Positions 42,657-51,297 of a DNA stretch of 64,000 bases are shown piece after piece; position 1 is the stretch's first letter, and each line of letters begins with the position of its first letter. Made by a program: the position numbers and the translations under genes. Source of the stretch: JAGVSR01 sp963825555 (GTDB taxonomy: Bacteria; Pseudomonadota; Alphaproteobacteria; Rhizobiales; Hyphomicrobiaceae); the NCBI GenBank assembly GCA_963825555.1, contig CAWGTZ010000026.1, positions 62,001 through 126,000 on the forward strand, written 5' to 3'. Under the pieces are notes generated by a model, which was not told the DNA's origin, did not search any database, and saw only the letters and a program-made list of their open reading frames with translations.

Positions 42657-43817
42657 ATGGCCCGCCCGCCGACCCCTGCCGTACTTTCCAATGCCGCCCG
42701 TCCCGAGTGGGAGCGGGCGCGCCGCATCGTTGTCAAGATCGGCTCGGCGCTGCTTGCGGATCGTGCCACCGGCAACCTGAAGTCGGAATGGCTCTCCTCG
42801 CTCATGGACGATGTGGCGGAACTGCGCAAAGCGGGGCGGGAAGTCGTGCTTGTGTCCTCCGGCGCGGTGGCGCTGGGGCGCTACAGGCTCGGCCTGCCCA
42901 AGGGGGCGCTTGAGCTGGAGCAGAGCCAGGCTGCGGCAGCGGTCGGCCAGATCAGTCTCGCGGCGGCCTATCAGGCCCAAGCGGCGCGCCACGGGCTGAC
43001 CGTGGCGCAGATCCTTTTGACCCTGGGTGATACGGAAGAGCGCCGACGCTATCTCAATGCGCGCCACACGATGGAGACGCTCTTGCGGCTTGGCGCCATT
43101 CCCGTCGTAAACGAAAACGACACGGTGGCTACAGCCGAGATCAAGTACGGTGACAATGACCGCCTCTCGGCTCGCGTCGCGTCAATGGTGTCGGCCGACT
43201 GTCTCGTGCTCCTGTCCGATATCGATGGGCTCTATACCGCCCCGCCGGTGAGTGATCCCACCGCGCGCCATATCCCGCTTGTTACCGAGATCACGCCGGA
43301 AATCGAGGCGATGGCCGGCGCGCCGGGCACGGAGCTTTCGAAGGGGGGCATGAAGACCAAGATTGAGGCCGGAAAGATTGCGCTTGGCGCCGGCACCAAC
43401 ATGGTGATCACCACCGGCGACATTCTCAATCCGCTGCGTGCCATCGCAGAGGGCTCGAAGGTTACATGGTTCCTGGCGAGCCAGGATCCGGTGACGGCCA
43501 AGAAGCGCTGGATTGCCGGTAAGTTGGAGCCGCGTGGGGTCGTGCATATCGATGCCGGCGCCGAGAAGGCGCTGCTCTCGGGCAAAAGTCTTCTTCCGGC
43601 CGGCGTCACGCGCCTCGACGGGACGTTCGATCGCGGCGACGCAGTCATCATCCGTTCAGCCGATGGGCGGGAACTCGGACGCGGCCTATCGGCCTATGCG
43701 AAAGCTGAAGCAGCGCGAATTATCGGCAAGCGCAGTGCCGACATCGAAGCCATCCTCGGTTATGATGGCGGCGACGAACTCGTCCACAGGGACGATATGG
43801 CCCTGTCTCGTAAGTGA
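42657..43817 (+). CDS. proB: Glutamate 5-kinase
   Basis: ProB phosphorylates glutamate at the gamma position in the first step of proline synthesis and is normally feedback-inhibited by proline. The 386-residue protein has an amino-acid kinase domain (VVKIGSALLADRATGNL, VLVSSGAVALGRYRLGLPKG, VVNENDTVATAEIKYGDNDR, GTELSKGGMKTKIEAGKIA). A C-terminal PUA domain starts at about residue 285. The ATG at 42657 was chosen over an upstream frame that overlaps ynfA. proA follows after 21 bases. Confidence 0.96.
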   Translation: MARPPTPAVLSNAARPEWERARRIVVKIGSALLADRATGNLKSEWLSSLMDDVAELRKAGREVVLVSSGAVALGRYRLGLPKGALELEQSQAAAAVGQISLAAAYQAQAARHGLTVAQILLTLGDTEERRRYLNARHTMETLLRLGAIPVVNENDTVATAEIKYGDNDRLSARVASMVSADCLVLLSDIDGLYTAPPVSDPTARHIPLVTEITPEIEAMAGAPGTELSKGGMKTKIEAGKIALGAGTNMVITTGDILNPLRAIAEGSKVTWFLASQDPVTAKKRWIAGKLEPRGVVHIDAGAEKALLSGKSLLPAGVTRLDGTFDRGDAVIIRSADGRELGRGLSAYAKAEAARIIGKRSADIEAILGYDGGDELVHRDDMALSRK

Positions 43818-43838
43818 TCTTGTCGAGGACGTGACACC

Positions 43839-45125
43839 GTGAACCGACCGGAGCAAGTGACGGAAAGTCTTCATGAGACGATGCTGCGTATCGGACGCTC
43901 CGCGCGCGAGGCTGCGCGCGAGTTGGCGGTTGCGTCGACGGCGACCAAGAACGCTGCGCTCTGCGCCATGTCCGCGCATCTGCGATCGGGTGTGCCGGCT
44001 ATTCTGAAGGCGAACGCCGCCGACGTGGAATCTGCCAAGGCTGCTGGTCTTGCCACGTCCTTCATTGACCGCCTCACACTCAATGAGGCGCGTATCGAAG
44101 CCATTGCGCGGGGCCTGGAAGAGATCGCGGAGCTTCCCGATCCGGTCGGCGCCGTGCTGACCCAGTGGACTCGCCCAAACGGCTTGACGATTGCGCGCAT
44201 GCGCGTCCCCATCGGTGTCATCGGGATCATTTACGAAAGCCGTCCCAACGTGACGGCGGATGCGGGCGGGCTTTGTCTGAAGTCAGGCAACGCCGCCATT
44301 CTGCGCACAGGTTCGGATGCCTTCCGCTCGGCCGGGGCCATCCATGCAAGCCTTGTTGCCGGCTTGAAGGCGGCCGGACTTCCAGAGGCGGCCATCCAGC
44401 TCGTCCCGACAACCGATCGCGCAGCGGTGGGCCATATGCTGGCCGGTCTCGACGGGGCCATCGACGTTATCGTACCCCGCGGAGGCAAGAGCCTTGTGGA
44501 GCGCGTACAGTCTGAAGCTCGCGTCCCGGTCTTCGCGCACCTGGAAGGCATCTGCCACACCTACGTCGATAAGGCTGCCGATTCAGAGATGGCGCGCGAG
44601 ATCGTGGTCAACGCGAAGATGCGGCGTACAGGCATCTGCGGCGCCACCGAGTGCTTGCTCGTCGACCGTTCCGCACCGAAGGACATTCTCATCGATGTCG
44701 TGAAGGCTCTGCTGGAAGCCGGCTGCGAAGTGCGCGGCGACGCGGCAGCCCAGTCTGTCGACTCGCGCGTGAAGCCAGCGGCGGAGACAGACTTCGGCAA
44801 GGAATTTCTCGACGCGATTATCGCGGTGAAGACGGTCGAGGGTGTGGACGGGGCGATCCAACACATCACGCGTTACGGCTCTCAGCACACCGATGCGATC
44901 GTGACCAACGACGATGGGGCCGCAAACCGCTTTCTCACCAACGTCGACAGCGCCATCGTCCTGCACAACGCCTCGACGCAGTTCGCCGATGGTGGGGAAT
45001 TCGGCTTTGGAGCCGAAATCGGGATCGCGACGGGCAAGATGCATGCGCGCGGCCCGGTTGGCGTCGAACAGTTGACAAGCTTCAAATACGTTGTGCGTGG
45101 AACCGGGCAAACGCGCCCGGGATGA
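43839..45125 (+). CDS. proA: Glutamate-5-semialdehyde dehydrogenase
   Basis: ProA reduces gamma-glutamyl phosphate to glutamate 5-semialdehyde. The 428-residue aldehyde-dehydrogenase-fold protein has RMRVPIGVIGIIYESRPNVT and VPRGGKSLVERVQSEA. The catalytic cysteine is in RRTGICGATECLL, followed by GGEFGFGAEIGIATGKMHAR. The start is GTG at 43839. It forms a two-gene unit with proB. obgE and nadD, frequent neighbours of proBA in Rhizobiales, are not adjacent. Confidence 0.97.
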   Translation: MNRPEQVTESLHETMLRIGRSAREAARELAVASTATKNAALCAMSAHLRSGVPAILKANAADVESAKAAGLATSFIDRLTLNEARIEAIARGLEEIAELPDPVGAVLTQWTRPNGLTIARMRVPIGVIGIIYESRPNVTADAGGLCLKSGNAAILRTGSDAFRSAGAIHASLVAGLKAAGLPEAAIQLVPTTDRAAVGHMLAGLDGAIDVIVPRGGKSLVERVQSEARVPVFAHLEGICHTYVDKAADSEMAREIVVNAKMRRTGICGATECLLVDRSAPKDILIDVVKALLEAGCEVRGDAAAQSVDSRVKPAAETDFGKEFLDAIIAVKTVEGVDGAIQHITRYGSQHTDAIVTNDDGAANRFLTNVDSAIVLHNASTQFADGGEFGFGAEIGIATGKMHARGPVGVEQLTSFKYVVRGTGQTRPG

Positions 45126-45135
45126 GGGCGCTGCG

Positions 45136-45579
45136 TCAGCCTTTGGCTTCGCGCAGCCGGGCGATAGCGGCGTCAGCCAAGTCTTCGAGTTCAGGCAGCA
45201 GAACGACACTTTCCTGCTCGTTGGGATCGGTCCTTGCGATGACGGCCGAAGCCGGACTCTCGGAGAGATTGACCGGAAGGTGCGGCACGCCTGCGGGGAT
45301 GTAGGCGAGATCGCCCGCCCGGGTCACGAAATGATGCTGCAGCCGGTCGCCGTAGAGCGTAACGGTTTCACCCTCGAGTACATAAAGTGCAGTTTCGTGG
45401 CTTTCGTGCAGGTGTGCCTTGGCCCGGCCTCCGGGCGGCACCGTTACCAGGTGCATGCAGATACCTTTCGAGCCGACGGTCTCGGAGGCAACGCCGCAGA
45501 AATACGTGAGGCCCTGCTTGCCGTCATAGGTCTCGGCCGTGCGGATGACGCGGCACTCGGGAAGGATAGGGCGGGACAT
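45136..45579 (-). CDS. Cupin domain protein
   Basis: A 147-residue single-domain cupin. The first motif, PPGGRAKAHLHESHETALYV, holds the His/His/Glu metal ligands. The second, DLAYIPAGVPHLPVN, holds the last histidine. Cupins include dioxygenases, isomerases and small-molecule-binding proteins, and nothing here decides which. It converges on proA ten bases away and has no clear operon partner. Confidence 0.85.
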   Translation of the reverse strand: MSRPILPECRVIRTAETYDGKQGLTYFCGVASETVGSKGICMHLVTVPPGGRAKAHLHESHETALYVLEGETVTLYGDRLQHHFVTRAGDLAYIPAGVPHLPVNLSESPASAVIARTDPNEQESVVLLPELEDLADAAIARLREAKG

Positions 45580-45695
45580 AGCAAACTCCTACTGTGGCCT
45601 CTCCCTGGCGATATAGGCATCGTGCGATGAAGCACCAAGAGGCCGTGTGAGTGCCGGCTCTGATGGGTAAGGACCAGACGTCTGAAGCGCCGCTC

Positions 45696-46544
45696 TTATG
45701 ACGTGCGAAGAAATGCCGAGACGTGAGAAAGCCACTCGGCGGGTGCGTCCTGAGGAATCCAATGCGAGGCGTTTTCTACCTTGACCAGATGCGCGTTGGG
45801 TATCTCGCTTGCCAGGCGCTCGCCGTCGCTGACAGGTTGCCATGGGTCGTCTACTCCCCAAACGAGAAGTGTGGCGGCCGTAATGTCAGCATGGCGATGT
45901 GCGATCATCATCGTATGGTTTGTGTTCAGCGCCGACGCGTTGCGAATGAGGCTGATCTTCCCTTCATCGCTGATATAGGGCGCGATAATTCCCTCTGTAA
46001 ACTCTGGCGTAAGCCGATCTTTGCGCGATAGTCCGTCTTTGAAGCCGCCGATGAGAAAGTCGCGGATTTCGGCATTGGATTTGTGCTTCCACTTCGGGTG
46101 ACCGACGTTGATCATATCGTCGATGGGCCAGCTGTCGTAGGCGACGATATTCGACAGGACCAAGCGGTTCACGCGTTCCGAGTTCTCCACCCCCATAATG
46201 AGAGCGACGCCGCCGCCCGTGTCATGGCCGATGAGAGTAGCCGACGCGATCTCAAGATGGTCCAGAAGTCCGAGGATCATCGACCGCTGGGCAAGAAGAG
46301 AACGATCGAACATATCCCGCTTGTCGGAGTTGCCGTGGCCGATGAAGTCCGGAGCGATTACGCGATGGGTCTTGGCAAGTTCGTCGATGACGTCATGGTA
46401 GAGGTATGACCACGTCGGGATGCCGTGCATCAGGATGAGCGGATCGCCCGAGCCGATGTCGGTGTAGGCGATGCGCAGGGGCGAGTGTGCGACGCCCTCG
46501 ATTTCGACGTGCCTCTGGTGTGCGCTAAAGTCAGCATGGTTCAT
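45696..46544 (-). CDS. Alpha/beta hydrolase resembling haloalkane dehalogenases
   Basis: A 282-residue alpha/beta-hydrolase. HGIPTWSYLYHDV at about 40 carries the oxyanion region. The nucleophile elbow is GHDTGGG with Asp108 in place of Ser, as in haloalkane dehalogenases and epoxide hydrolases. VWGVDDPWQPV supplies the acid and ENASHWIPQDAP the histidine. A dehalogenase versus epoxide-hydrolase role cannot be decided without modelling the halide-binding Trp/Asn pair. It lies 73 bases downstream of a tetR gene on the same strand and is probably regulated by it. Confidence 0.85.
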   Translation of the reverse strand: MNHADFSAHQRHVEIEGVAHSPLRIAYTDIGSGDPLILMHGIPTWSYLYHDVIDELAKTHRVIAPDFIGHGNSDKRDMFDRSLLAQRSMILGLLDHLEIASATLIGHDTGGGVALIMGVENSERVNRLVLSNIVAYDSWPIDDMINVGHPKWKHKSNAEIRDFLIGGFKDGLSRKDRLTPEFTEGIIAPYISDEGKISLIRNASALNTNHTMMIAHRHADITAATLLVWGVDDPWQPVSDGERLASEIPNAHLVKVENASHWIPQDAPAEWLSHVSAFLRTS

Positions 46545-46617
46545 CGGGCGTCCTCGGGATTTCGTGGATGGGTGGTCACAATGGGTCCGCGTGCAAGGTA
46601 CTTAGTCCTGCGCAAAC

Positions 46618-47217
46618 TCAGGTGAGGAGAGCAACAAAAGCGCGGTAAGCTCGGGCGGTATCCTTCGCACTATCGTTGACGCGGGCATGCAGTAGGGCGC
46701 CGTCACCCGCGGCGACGGCGAGACGGGCCAGGTCGCCGGCCTTCCATTGGGCACCGATTTCCCCGGCCTCCTGCGCTCGCTTAAAGGCCTTTTCGAAGGC
46801 TGCCGTCAGGTCATGAGTGGCGGCACGGACCGCAACTGCGATTGCGGGGTCCTTCGCTCCTATTTCGGCTGCGGCGTTGACCAACAGGCAGCCGCGCCTC
46901 GTGGGGTGAGCAGCGTCTTCAGACCATGCGGCGAAGACGGAACGGATGCCGGCCATTGGGGAATCTGCGCTCTCTAGGAGGCCAATGATGTGAGAGACCC
47001 GCTGGGATACGTAGTGGGCCACAACCTTTTCGAACATGCTCTGTTTGTCGCCGAAGGCGTAAATCAGGCTTTGGCGACGCAGGCCCGTCGCGTGTTCGAG
47101 GTCTGTGTAACTCGTATCGTTGAATCCCTTGCTCCAGAAGACTTGCATCGCTGCTGCCAGCGCCTGCTCTTCATCGAACGAGCGCGGCCTTCCGGGCATG
47201 GGTTTCGCATGAGACAT
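46618..47217 (-). CDS. TetR/AcrR family transcriptional regulator
   Basis: A 199-residue TetR-type regulator with a basic start (MPGRPRSFDEEQAL) and the helix-turn-helix NDTSYTDLEHATGLRRQSLI followed by YAFGDKQSMFEKVV. The C-terminal domain has RRGCLLVNAAAEIGAKDP, typical of a large TetR subgroup that often controls a neighbouring oxidoreductase or hydrolase. It precedes the hydrolase gene on the same strand, suggesting a repressor-first operon. An inverted repeat just upstream may be its own operator. Confidence 0.92.
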   Translation of the reverse strand: MSHAKPMPGRPRSFDEEQALAAAMQVFWSKGFNDTSYTDLEHATGLRRQSLIYAFGDKQSMFEKVVAHYVSQRVSHIIGLLESADSPMAGIRSVFAAWSEDAAHPTRRGCLLVNAAAEIGAKDPAIAVAVRAATHDLTAAFEKAFKRAQEAGEIGAQWKAGDLARLAVAAGDGALLHARVNDSAKDTARAYRAFVALLT

Positions 47218-47222
47218 CCCTT

Positions 47223-47251
47223 TTTATGTATAGCAATTCATAAACGGTCAA
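47223..47251 (-). promoter_or_regulatory. Promoter/operator candidate upstream of the second tetR gene
   Basis: On the minus strand TTGACC (47251-47246) is followed by the inverted repeat TTTATG-N10-CATAAA (47244-47223). The repeat contains TATACAT and lies directly before the ribosome site AAAAAGGG. The arrangement fits an autoregulated promoter, though the -35 to -10 spacing is short. Confidence 0.42.
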
Positions 47252-47301
47252 GGGTGCCGCAACGCCTGCTATGGCGCGAAATGTTCGTCGATTCAGACAA
47301 C

Positions 47302-48618
47302 TTATAGGATGAACTTCGAGAGATCCGCGTTTTTGGCCAGCGCGCCGATGCGGGTGTTCACGTAGGCCGCGTCGATCGGGATCGCGTCACCGCTGCGATC
47401 GGAGGCTTCAAACGAGATCTCGTCAAGTACGCGCTCCATCACGGTCTGCAGTCGCCGTGCACCGATGTTCTCGACGGTGGAATTGACGAGCACGGCCGCG
47501 TCGGCCAATGCGTCGATCGCGTCGTCTGTGAACGACAGCGTCACGCCCTCCGTCTGCATGAGCGCAACGTATTGCCTGATAAGGCTCGCCTCCGGTTCTG
47601 TCAGGATCCGGCGGAAATCCTCGCGCGAGAGGGCCTTCAGCTCAACACGGATCGGTAGTCGGCCTTGGAGTTCGGGCAGCAGGTCGGATGGCTTGGAGAC
47701 ATGGAACGCGCCGGATGCGATAAAGAGAACGTGGTCCGTTTTCACCGGCCCGTACTTTGTTGCGACGGTGGTCCCTTCGATAAGGGGGAGCAGATCGCGC
47801 TGGACGCCCTCGCGGCTCACGTCCGCCCCGACGCGGGTGCCGTCGCCGCGTGAGCAGATTTTGTCGATCTCATCGAGGAAGACGATGCCGCTATTTTCCA
47901 CAGAGCGGATGGCGTCCGCGGCAAGATTGTCGTTGTCGATCAGCTTGTCGCTCTCTTCCGCAATGAGAACATCGTAGCTGTCGCCCACAGTCAGTCGGCG
48001 CGGCTTCATGCGCCCGCCCATGGCTTTCTGCAGCATCTCGCCGATGTTGATTCCGGCGCCGCCCATCCCCGGGCCCATCCCGGGGATCTCGAACATGGGC
48101 AACCCGCCGCCGCTGTCGGCGACCATGATCTCGATTTCCTTGTCGTTCAGTTCACCATCCCGAAGCTTCCGGCGGAAGCTGTCGCGCGTGCCGGGTGAGG
48201 CAGTCGGGCCCACCAGCGCATCCAGGACGCGCTCCTCGGCGTTCTTCTCCGCCTTCGCGCGCACCTCCTTGCGCTTGACCTCCTTGACGAGCCCGAGACC
48301 TACCTCCACGAGATCGCGTATGATGCTTTCCACGTCGCGGCCGACGTAGCCGACCTCCGTGAACTTCGTGGCCTCCACTTTCAGAAACGGCGCGCCCGCC
48401 AGCCGGGCGAGGCGGCGGGAGATCTCGGTCTTGCCGACGCCGGTCGGCCCGATCATCAGAATGTTCTTGGGCAGAACCTCGTCCTTCAGGTCGCCGGTCA
48501 GCTGCTGGCGGCGCCAGCGGTTGCGCAATGCGATAGCGACGGCGCGTTTGGCGTCGTTCTGGCCGACGATGTAGCGGTCGAGTTCGGATACGATCTCGCG
48601 GGGTGAGAAGTTGGTCAT
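47302..48618 (-). CDS. hslU: HslU ATPase subunit of the HslVU protease
   Basis: HslU is the AAA+ unfoldase that feeds substrates to the HslV peptidase. The 438-residue protein has FSPREIVSELDRYIVGQNDA, the Walker A loop GPTGVGKTE, the pore motif GYVGRDVE, the Walker B segment GIVFLDEIDKI, and the C-terminal ALAKNADLSKFIL that docks into HslV. The I-domain lies at about residues 110-240. Its ATG overlaps the stop of a 50-codon frame located between hslV and hslU. Confidence 0.97.
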   Translation of the reverse strand: MTNFSPREIVSELDRYIVGQNDAKRAVAIALRNRWRRQQLTGDLKDEVLPKNILMIGPTGVGKTEISRRLARLAGAPFLKVEATKFTEVGYVGRDVESIIRDLVEVGLGLVKEVKRKEVRAKAEKNAEERVLDALVGPTASPGTRDSFRRKLRDGELNDKEIEIMVADSGGGLPMFEIPGMGPGMGGAGINIGEMLQKAMGGRMKPRRLTVGDSYDVLIAEESDKLIDNDNLAADAIRSVENSGIVFLDEIDKICSRGDGTRVGADVSREGVQRDLLPLIEGTTVATKYGPVKTDHVLFIASGAFHVSKPSDLLPELQGRLPIRVELKALSREDFRRILTEPEASLIRQYVALMQTEGVTLSFTDDAIDALADAAVLVNSTVENIGARRLQTVMERVLDEISFEASDRSGDAIPIDAAYVNTRIGALAKNADLSKFIL

Positions 48619-48767
48619 GGGGACAGAGAACTCATGGGATTGGGCAGACGGCGCGCGATATCCGCAGGAAGCAGGCCGGTTGGCGACATGCGCAGGTGGC
48701 GCCAGCCGGAACTAAGCGACAGCACGCCGCCTTCGACCGCAGCCGACAGCGTCTCTTCCGAGATCAT
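48615..48767 (-). CDS. Small ORF fitted exactly between hslV and hslU
   Basis: A 50-codon frame (MISEETLSAAVEGGVLSLSS, then GWRHLRMSPTG and a tail ending NPMSSLSP). Its ATG overlaps the hslV TGA, and its TGA overlaps the hslU ATG (ATGA at both junctions). It fills the 145-base gap with no spare bases. The product is a mixed, soluble-looking peptide with no domain I recognise. Double overlap is typical of translational coupling. In some relatives an acetyltransferase gene lies between hslV and hslU, so a remnant of another gene is an alternative. Confidence 0.45.
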   Translation of the reverse strand: MISEETLSAAVEGGVLSLSSGWRHLRMSPTGLLPADIARRLPNPMSSLSP

Positions 48768-49327
48768 GCCTCGAGACTTTCGACGATTAGGTTTGAATTA
48801 GTATAGACGCAGATTTCGGCGGCGATTCCCATGGCCCGCCGCGCGATCTCTTCAGCGCTGAGAGGCTGATCGATCAGAGCGCGCGCGGCCGAGAGCGCAT
48901 ACATGCCGCCCGACCCGATACCCATGACATGGTTTTCGGGTTCCAGTACGTCGCCGGTACCGGTTAGCACCAGTGTGGTCTGCTTGTCGGCCACGAGCAT
49001 CATGGCTTCCAGCCGTCGCAGGTAGCGGTCCGTCCGCCAATCCTTGGCGAGTTCAACGGCGGCGCGGGCCAGCTGCCCAGGATAGAGTTCGATTTTGGCT
49101 TCGAGGCGCTCAAAGAGGGTAAAGGCATCGGCCGTGGCGCCGGCGAACCCCCCTATCACGTCGTCACGCCCGAGCCGACGGACTTTCTTCGCGTTGGCCT
49201 TGATAACGGTCTGGCCCAGGCTGACCTGCCCGTCGCCCGCGATCACGACCTGGCCGCCCTTGCGGACGGTCAGAATTGTGGTGCCGTGCCAAGATGGGAT
49301 TCCGGAGGGGGGCTGTTGTGTACTCAT
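48764..49327 (-). CDS. hslV: HslV peptidase subunit of the HslVU protease
   Basis: HslV is the proteasome-like threonine peptidase paired with HslU. The 187-residue precursor has the sequence HGTTILTVRKGG, with the N-terminal catalytic threonine exposed after removal of about 15 residues. VVIAGDGQVSLGQTVIKANA and GIGSGGMYALSAARAL follow. ATG at 49327 (MSTQQPPSGIPSW) is chosen over an upstream in-frame start. It leads the hslV-sORF-hslU unit and is divergent from hisB. Confidence 0.96.
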   Translation of the reverse strand: MSTQQPPSGIPSWHGTTILTVRKGGQVVIAGDGQVSLGQTVIKANAKKVRRLGRDDVIGGFAGATADAFTLFERLEAKIELYPGQLARAAVELAKDWRTDRYLRRLEAMMLVADKQTTLVLTGTGDVLEPENHVMGIGSGGMYALSAARALIDQPLSAEEIARRAMGIAAEICVYTNSNLIVESLEA

Positions 49328-49492
49328 GTGCACCTCTGATCTAGGCCCAGGGCGCCCGTAAATCAAGAATGGGCGCGATTGGTTACCGATGCTGGAACGA
49401 ACGCGGAAACACTGCTAGAGCCTTTCGTCTGACCGGGGCGGCGCGGGCGCGGGGTCCGTCGACCTGATCCTGGTTCGGCAAGAGGACGAACC

Positions 49493-50089
49493 GTGAAGCG
49501 GCAGGCCACCATTTCGCGCAAGACGAAGGAAACCGAGATCCAGGCGGCGATCGACCTGGACGGCAGCGGCGCATTCGAGATCGGGACCGGCATCGGCTTC
49601 CTGGACCACATGCTGGAGCAATTGGCTCGTCATTCGATGATCGACATCAAGCTCGTCGCCAAGGGCGACTTGCACGTCGATTTTCACCACACAACCGAGG
49701 ATTCCGGCATCGTGCTCGGCCAGGCCGTCGCCAAGGCGCTTGGCGACAAGGTGGGCATCACCCGCTATGCAGATGTGCACCTGCCGATGGACGAGACGCT
49801 GACCCGTGTCGCCCTGGACATCTCCGGTCGGCCCTATCTGATCTGGAACGTGACCTTCACGCGCGACAAGATCGGGGAGATGGACACGGAGCTTTTTCGC
49901 GAATGGTTCCAGGCTTTTGCCCAGAACGCCGGGATTACGCTGCATATCCAGAATCTCTACGGTGAGAATAATCACCACATTGTCGAGACCTGTTTCAAGG
50001 GTCTGGCCCGGGCTTTGCGTCTGGCCCTGACAGCCGATCCGCGCCAGGCGGGCCGCGTGCCATCGACAAAGGGAACTCTGAGCGTATGA
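49493..50089 (+). CDS. hisB: Imidazoleglycerol-phosphate dehydratase
   Basis: HisB dehydrates imidazole glycerol phosphate to imidazole acetol phosphate. The 198-residue monofunctional enzyme has the metal-binding histidine-rich blocks FLDHMLEQLARHSMID and DLHVDFHHTTEDSGIVLGQA, then NNHHIVETCFKGLARALR. The start is GTG at 49493. The next gene overlaps its stop (ATGA). hisB-DUF2628-hisH is a conserved Rhizobiales order. Confidence 0.97.
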   Translation: MKRQATISRKTKETEIQAAIDLDGSGAFEIGTGIGFLDHMLEQLARHSMIDIKLVAKGDLHVDFHHTTEDSGIVLGQAVAKALGDKVGITRYADVHLPMDETLTRVALDISGRPYLIWNVTFTRDKIGEMDTELFREWFQAFAQNAGITLHIQNLYGENNHHIVETCFKGLARALRLALTADPRQAGRVPSTKGTLSV

Positions 50090-50610
50090 TGTGGTTACTG
50101 GTTCACGCGAAGGACAACAGCGACGTGAACGTATATACCGTGCATGAGCCACCTGGGCCGCCCCTGGATAGGATCGACAGGGCTGCGGCTTTGGTCTTTG
50201 TCCGGGATGGCTTCTCCTGGGGAGCCGCCCTGTTCTCGCCCTTTTATTTTCTGGTTAAGGGCCAATGGGTCGCCTTGCTGGCCTACATAGTCACCATCGT
50301 CCTCATCTCTGCCATGCTGTGGAGCACCGGCATTGATAAACAGTGGTTCTCGATTGCGGTTCTCGCACTGAACGTGTTCATCGGTTTTGAAGCTTCGACA
50401 CTCGAGAAAGCTTGGCTGAGTTTTCGGGGTTGGAATGAGATCGGCACCGTGGCCGGTCGTAATCTGCCCGAATGCGAGCGCCGCTTCTTCGACGCTTGGC
50501 TTTTGGGCGAGGCTGCACCTTCAATCGAGGCTGCGCCTTTCGGGTCGTCTTTCGACGAATCCGCCCGGAGGGTTTTCGGATGGCGTCGCTTCCTTGGAGC
50601 CGGGGCCTGA
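50086..50610 (+). CDS. DUF2628 domain membrane protein
   Basis: A 174-residue protein with an N-terminal polar segment (NVYTVHEPPGPPLDRIDRAA), then FVRDGFSWGAALFSPFYFLV, the DUF2628 signature, and about three membrane helices. The C-terminus has GWNEIGTVAGRNLPECERRF. It starts inside the hisB stop (ATGA) and precedes hisH by nine bases, so it is embedded in the histidine operon. Its role is unknown, and the linkage is conserved in the order. Confidence 0.88.
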   Translation: MMWLLVHAKDNSDVNVYTVHEPPGPPLDRIDRAAALVFVRDGFSWGAALFSPFYFLVKGQWVALLAYIVTIVLISAMLWSTGIDKQWFSIAVLALNVFIGFEASTLEKAWLSFRGWNEIGTVAGRNLPECERRFFDAWLLGEAAPSIEAAPFGSSFDESARRVFGWRRFLGAGA

Positions 50611-50619
50611 CGGGGCAGA

Positions 50620-51273
50620 ATGCAGCGCGTCGCTATCATCGATTACGGCTCGGGCAATCTTCACTCGGCGGCCAAGGCCTTCGAGCGCGCAGCACGTGAC
50701 AGCGCTCGCGAAAGCCGCATCGTCGTCACATCCGATCCTGAAGATGTTTGCTCAGCCGATCGTGTTGTGCTTCCGGGTGTCGGCGCTTTCGCCGACTGTA
50801 AGCGCGGTCTCGAAGCAGTGGCGGGTATGCGCGATGCTCTGGAAGAGACCGTACGCGTCAAAGGCCGGCCCTTTCTCGGGATCTGTGTGGGCATGCAGCT
50901 TCTCGCCACGCGTGGTCTGGAACACGGCGCCACGGACGGGCTCGGCTGGATCCATGGCGAAGTCCGCGCGATTGAGCCCGCCGATCCTACGCTTAAGATC
51001 CCGCATATGGGCTGGAACACGCTGAGGTCGCTTCGCGATCACGCTCTACTCGAGAATTTGCCGACCGGCCCAAACGGACTGCATGCCTATTTCGTGCATT
51101 CCTATCACCTCGTTGTGGCCGACCGCGCCGATGTGGTGGCAGAGACGGACTATGGGGGCCCCGTCACTGCGATGGTGGCGCATGGCAATATTGCCGGCAC
51201 GCAGTTCCATCCCGAGAAAAGCCAGACGCTGGGGCTAGGGCTCATCGCCAACTTCTTGGCCTGGAAGCCGTAG
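50620..51273 (+). CDS. hisH: Imidazole glycerol phosphate synthase, glutamine amidotransferase subunit
   Basis: HisH hydrolyses glutamine and channels ammonia to HisF. The 217-residue class I amidotransferase has YGSGNLHSAAKAFERA and the nucleophile cysteine in FLGICVGMQLLATRG. The histidine/glutamate pair is in GTQFHPEKSQTLG. It follows the DUF2628 gene by nine bases. Its partner hisF is 10 kb away at 39436. It converges on the polyprenyl synthase gene. Confidence 0.96.
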   Translation: MQRVAIIDYGSGNLHSAAKAFERAARDSARESRIVVTSDPEDVCSADRVVLPGVGAFADCKRGLEAVAGMRDALEETVRVKGRPFLGICVGMQLLATRGLEHGATDGLGWIHGEVRAIEPADPTLKIPHMGWNTLRSLRDHALLENLPTGPNGLHAYFVHSYHLVVADRADVVAETDYGGPVTAMVAHGNIAGTQFHPEKSQTLGLGLIANFLAWKP

Positions 51274-51297
51274 CCGCCAGAATGGTGTGGGGTGCAT

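Noticed and set aside
46198..47307. Several 60-105-codon plus-strand frames opposite the hydrolase and tetR genes
   Set aside because: All are antisense to genes with clear motifs and lack ribosome sites or recognisable products.
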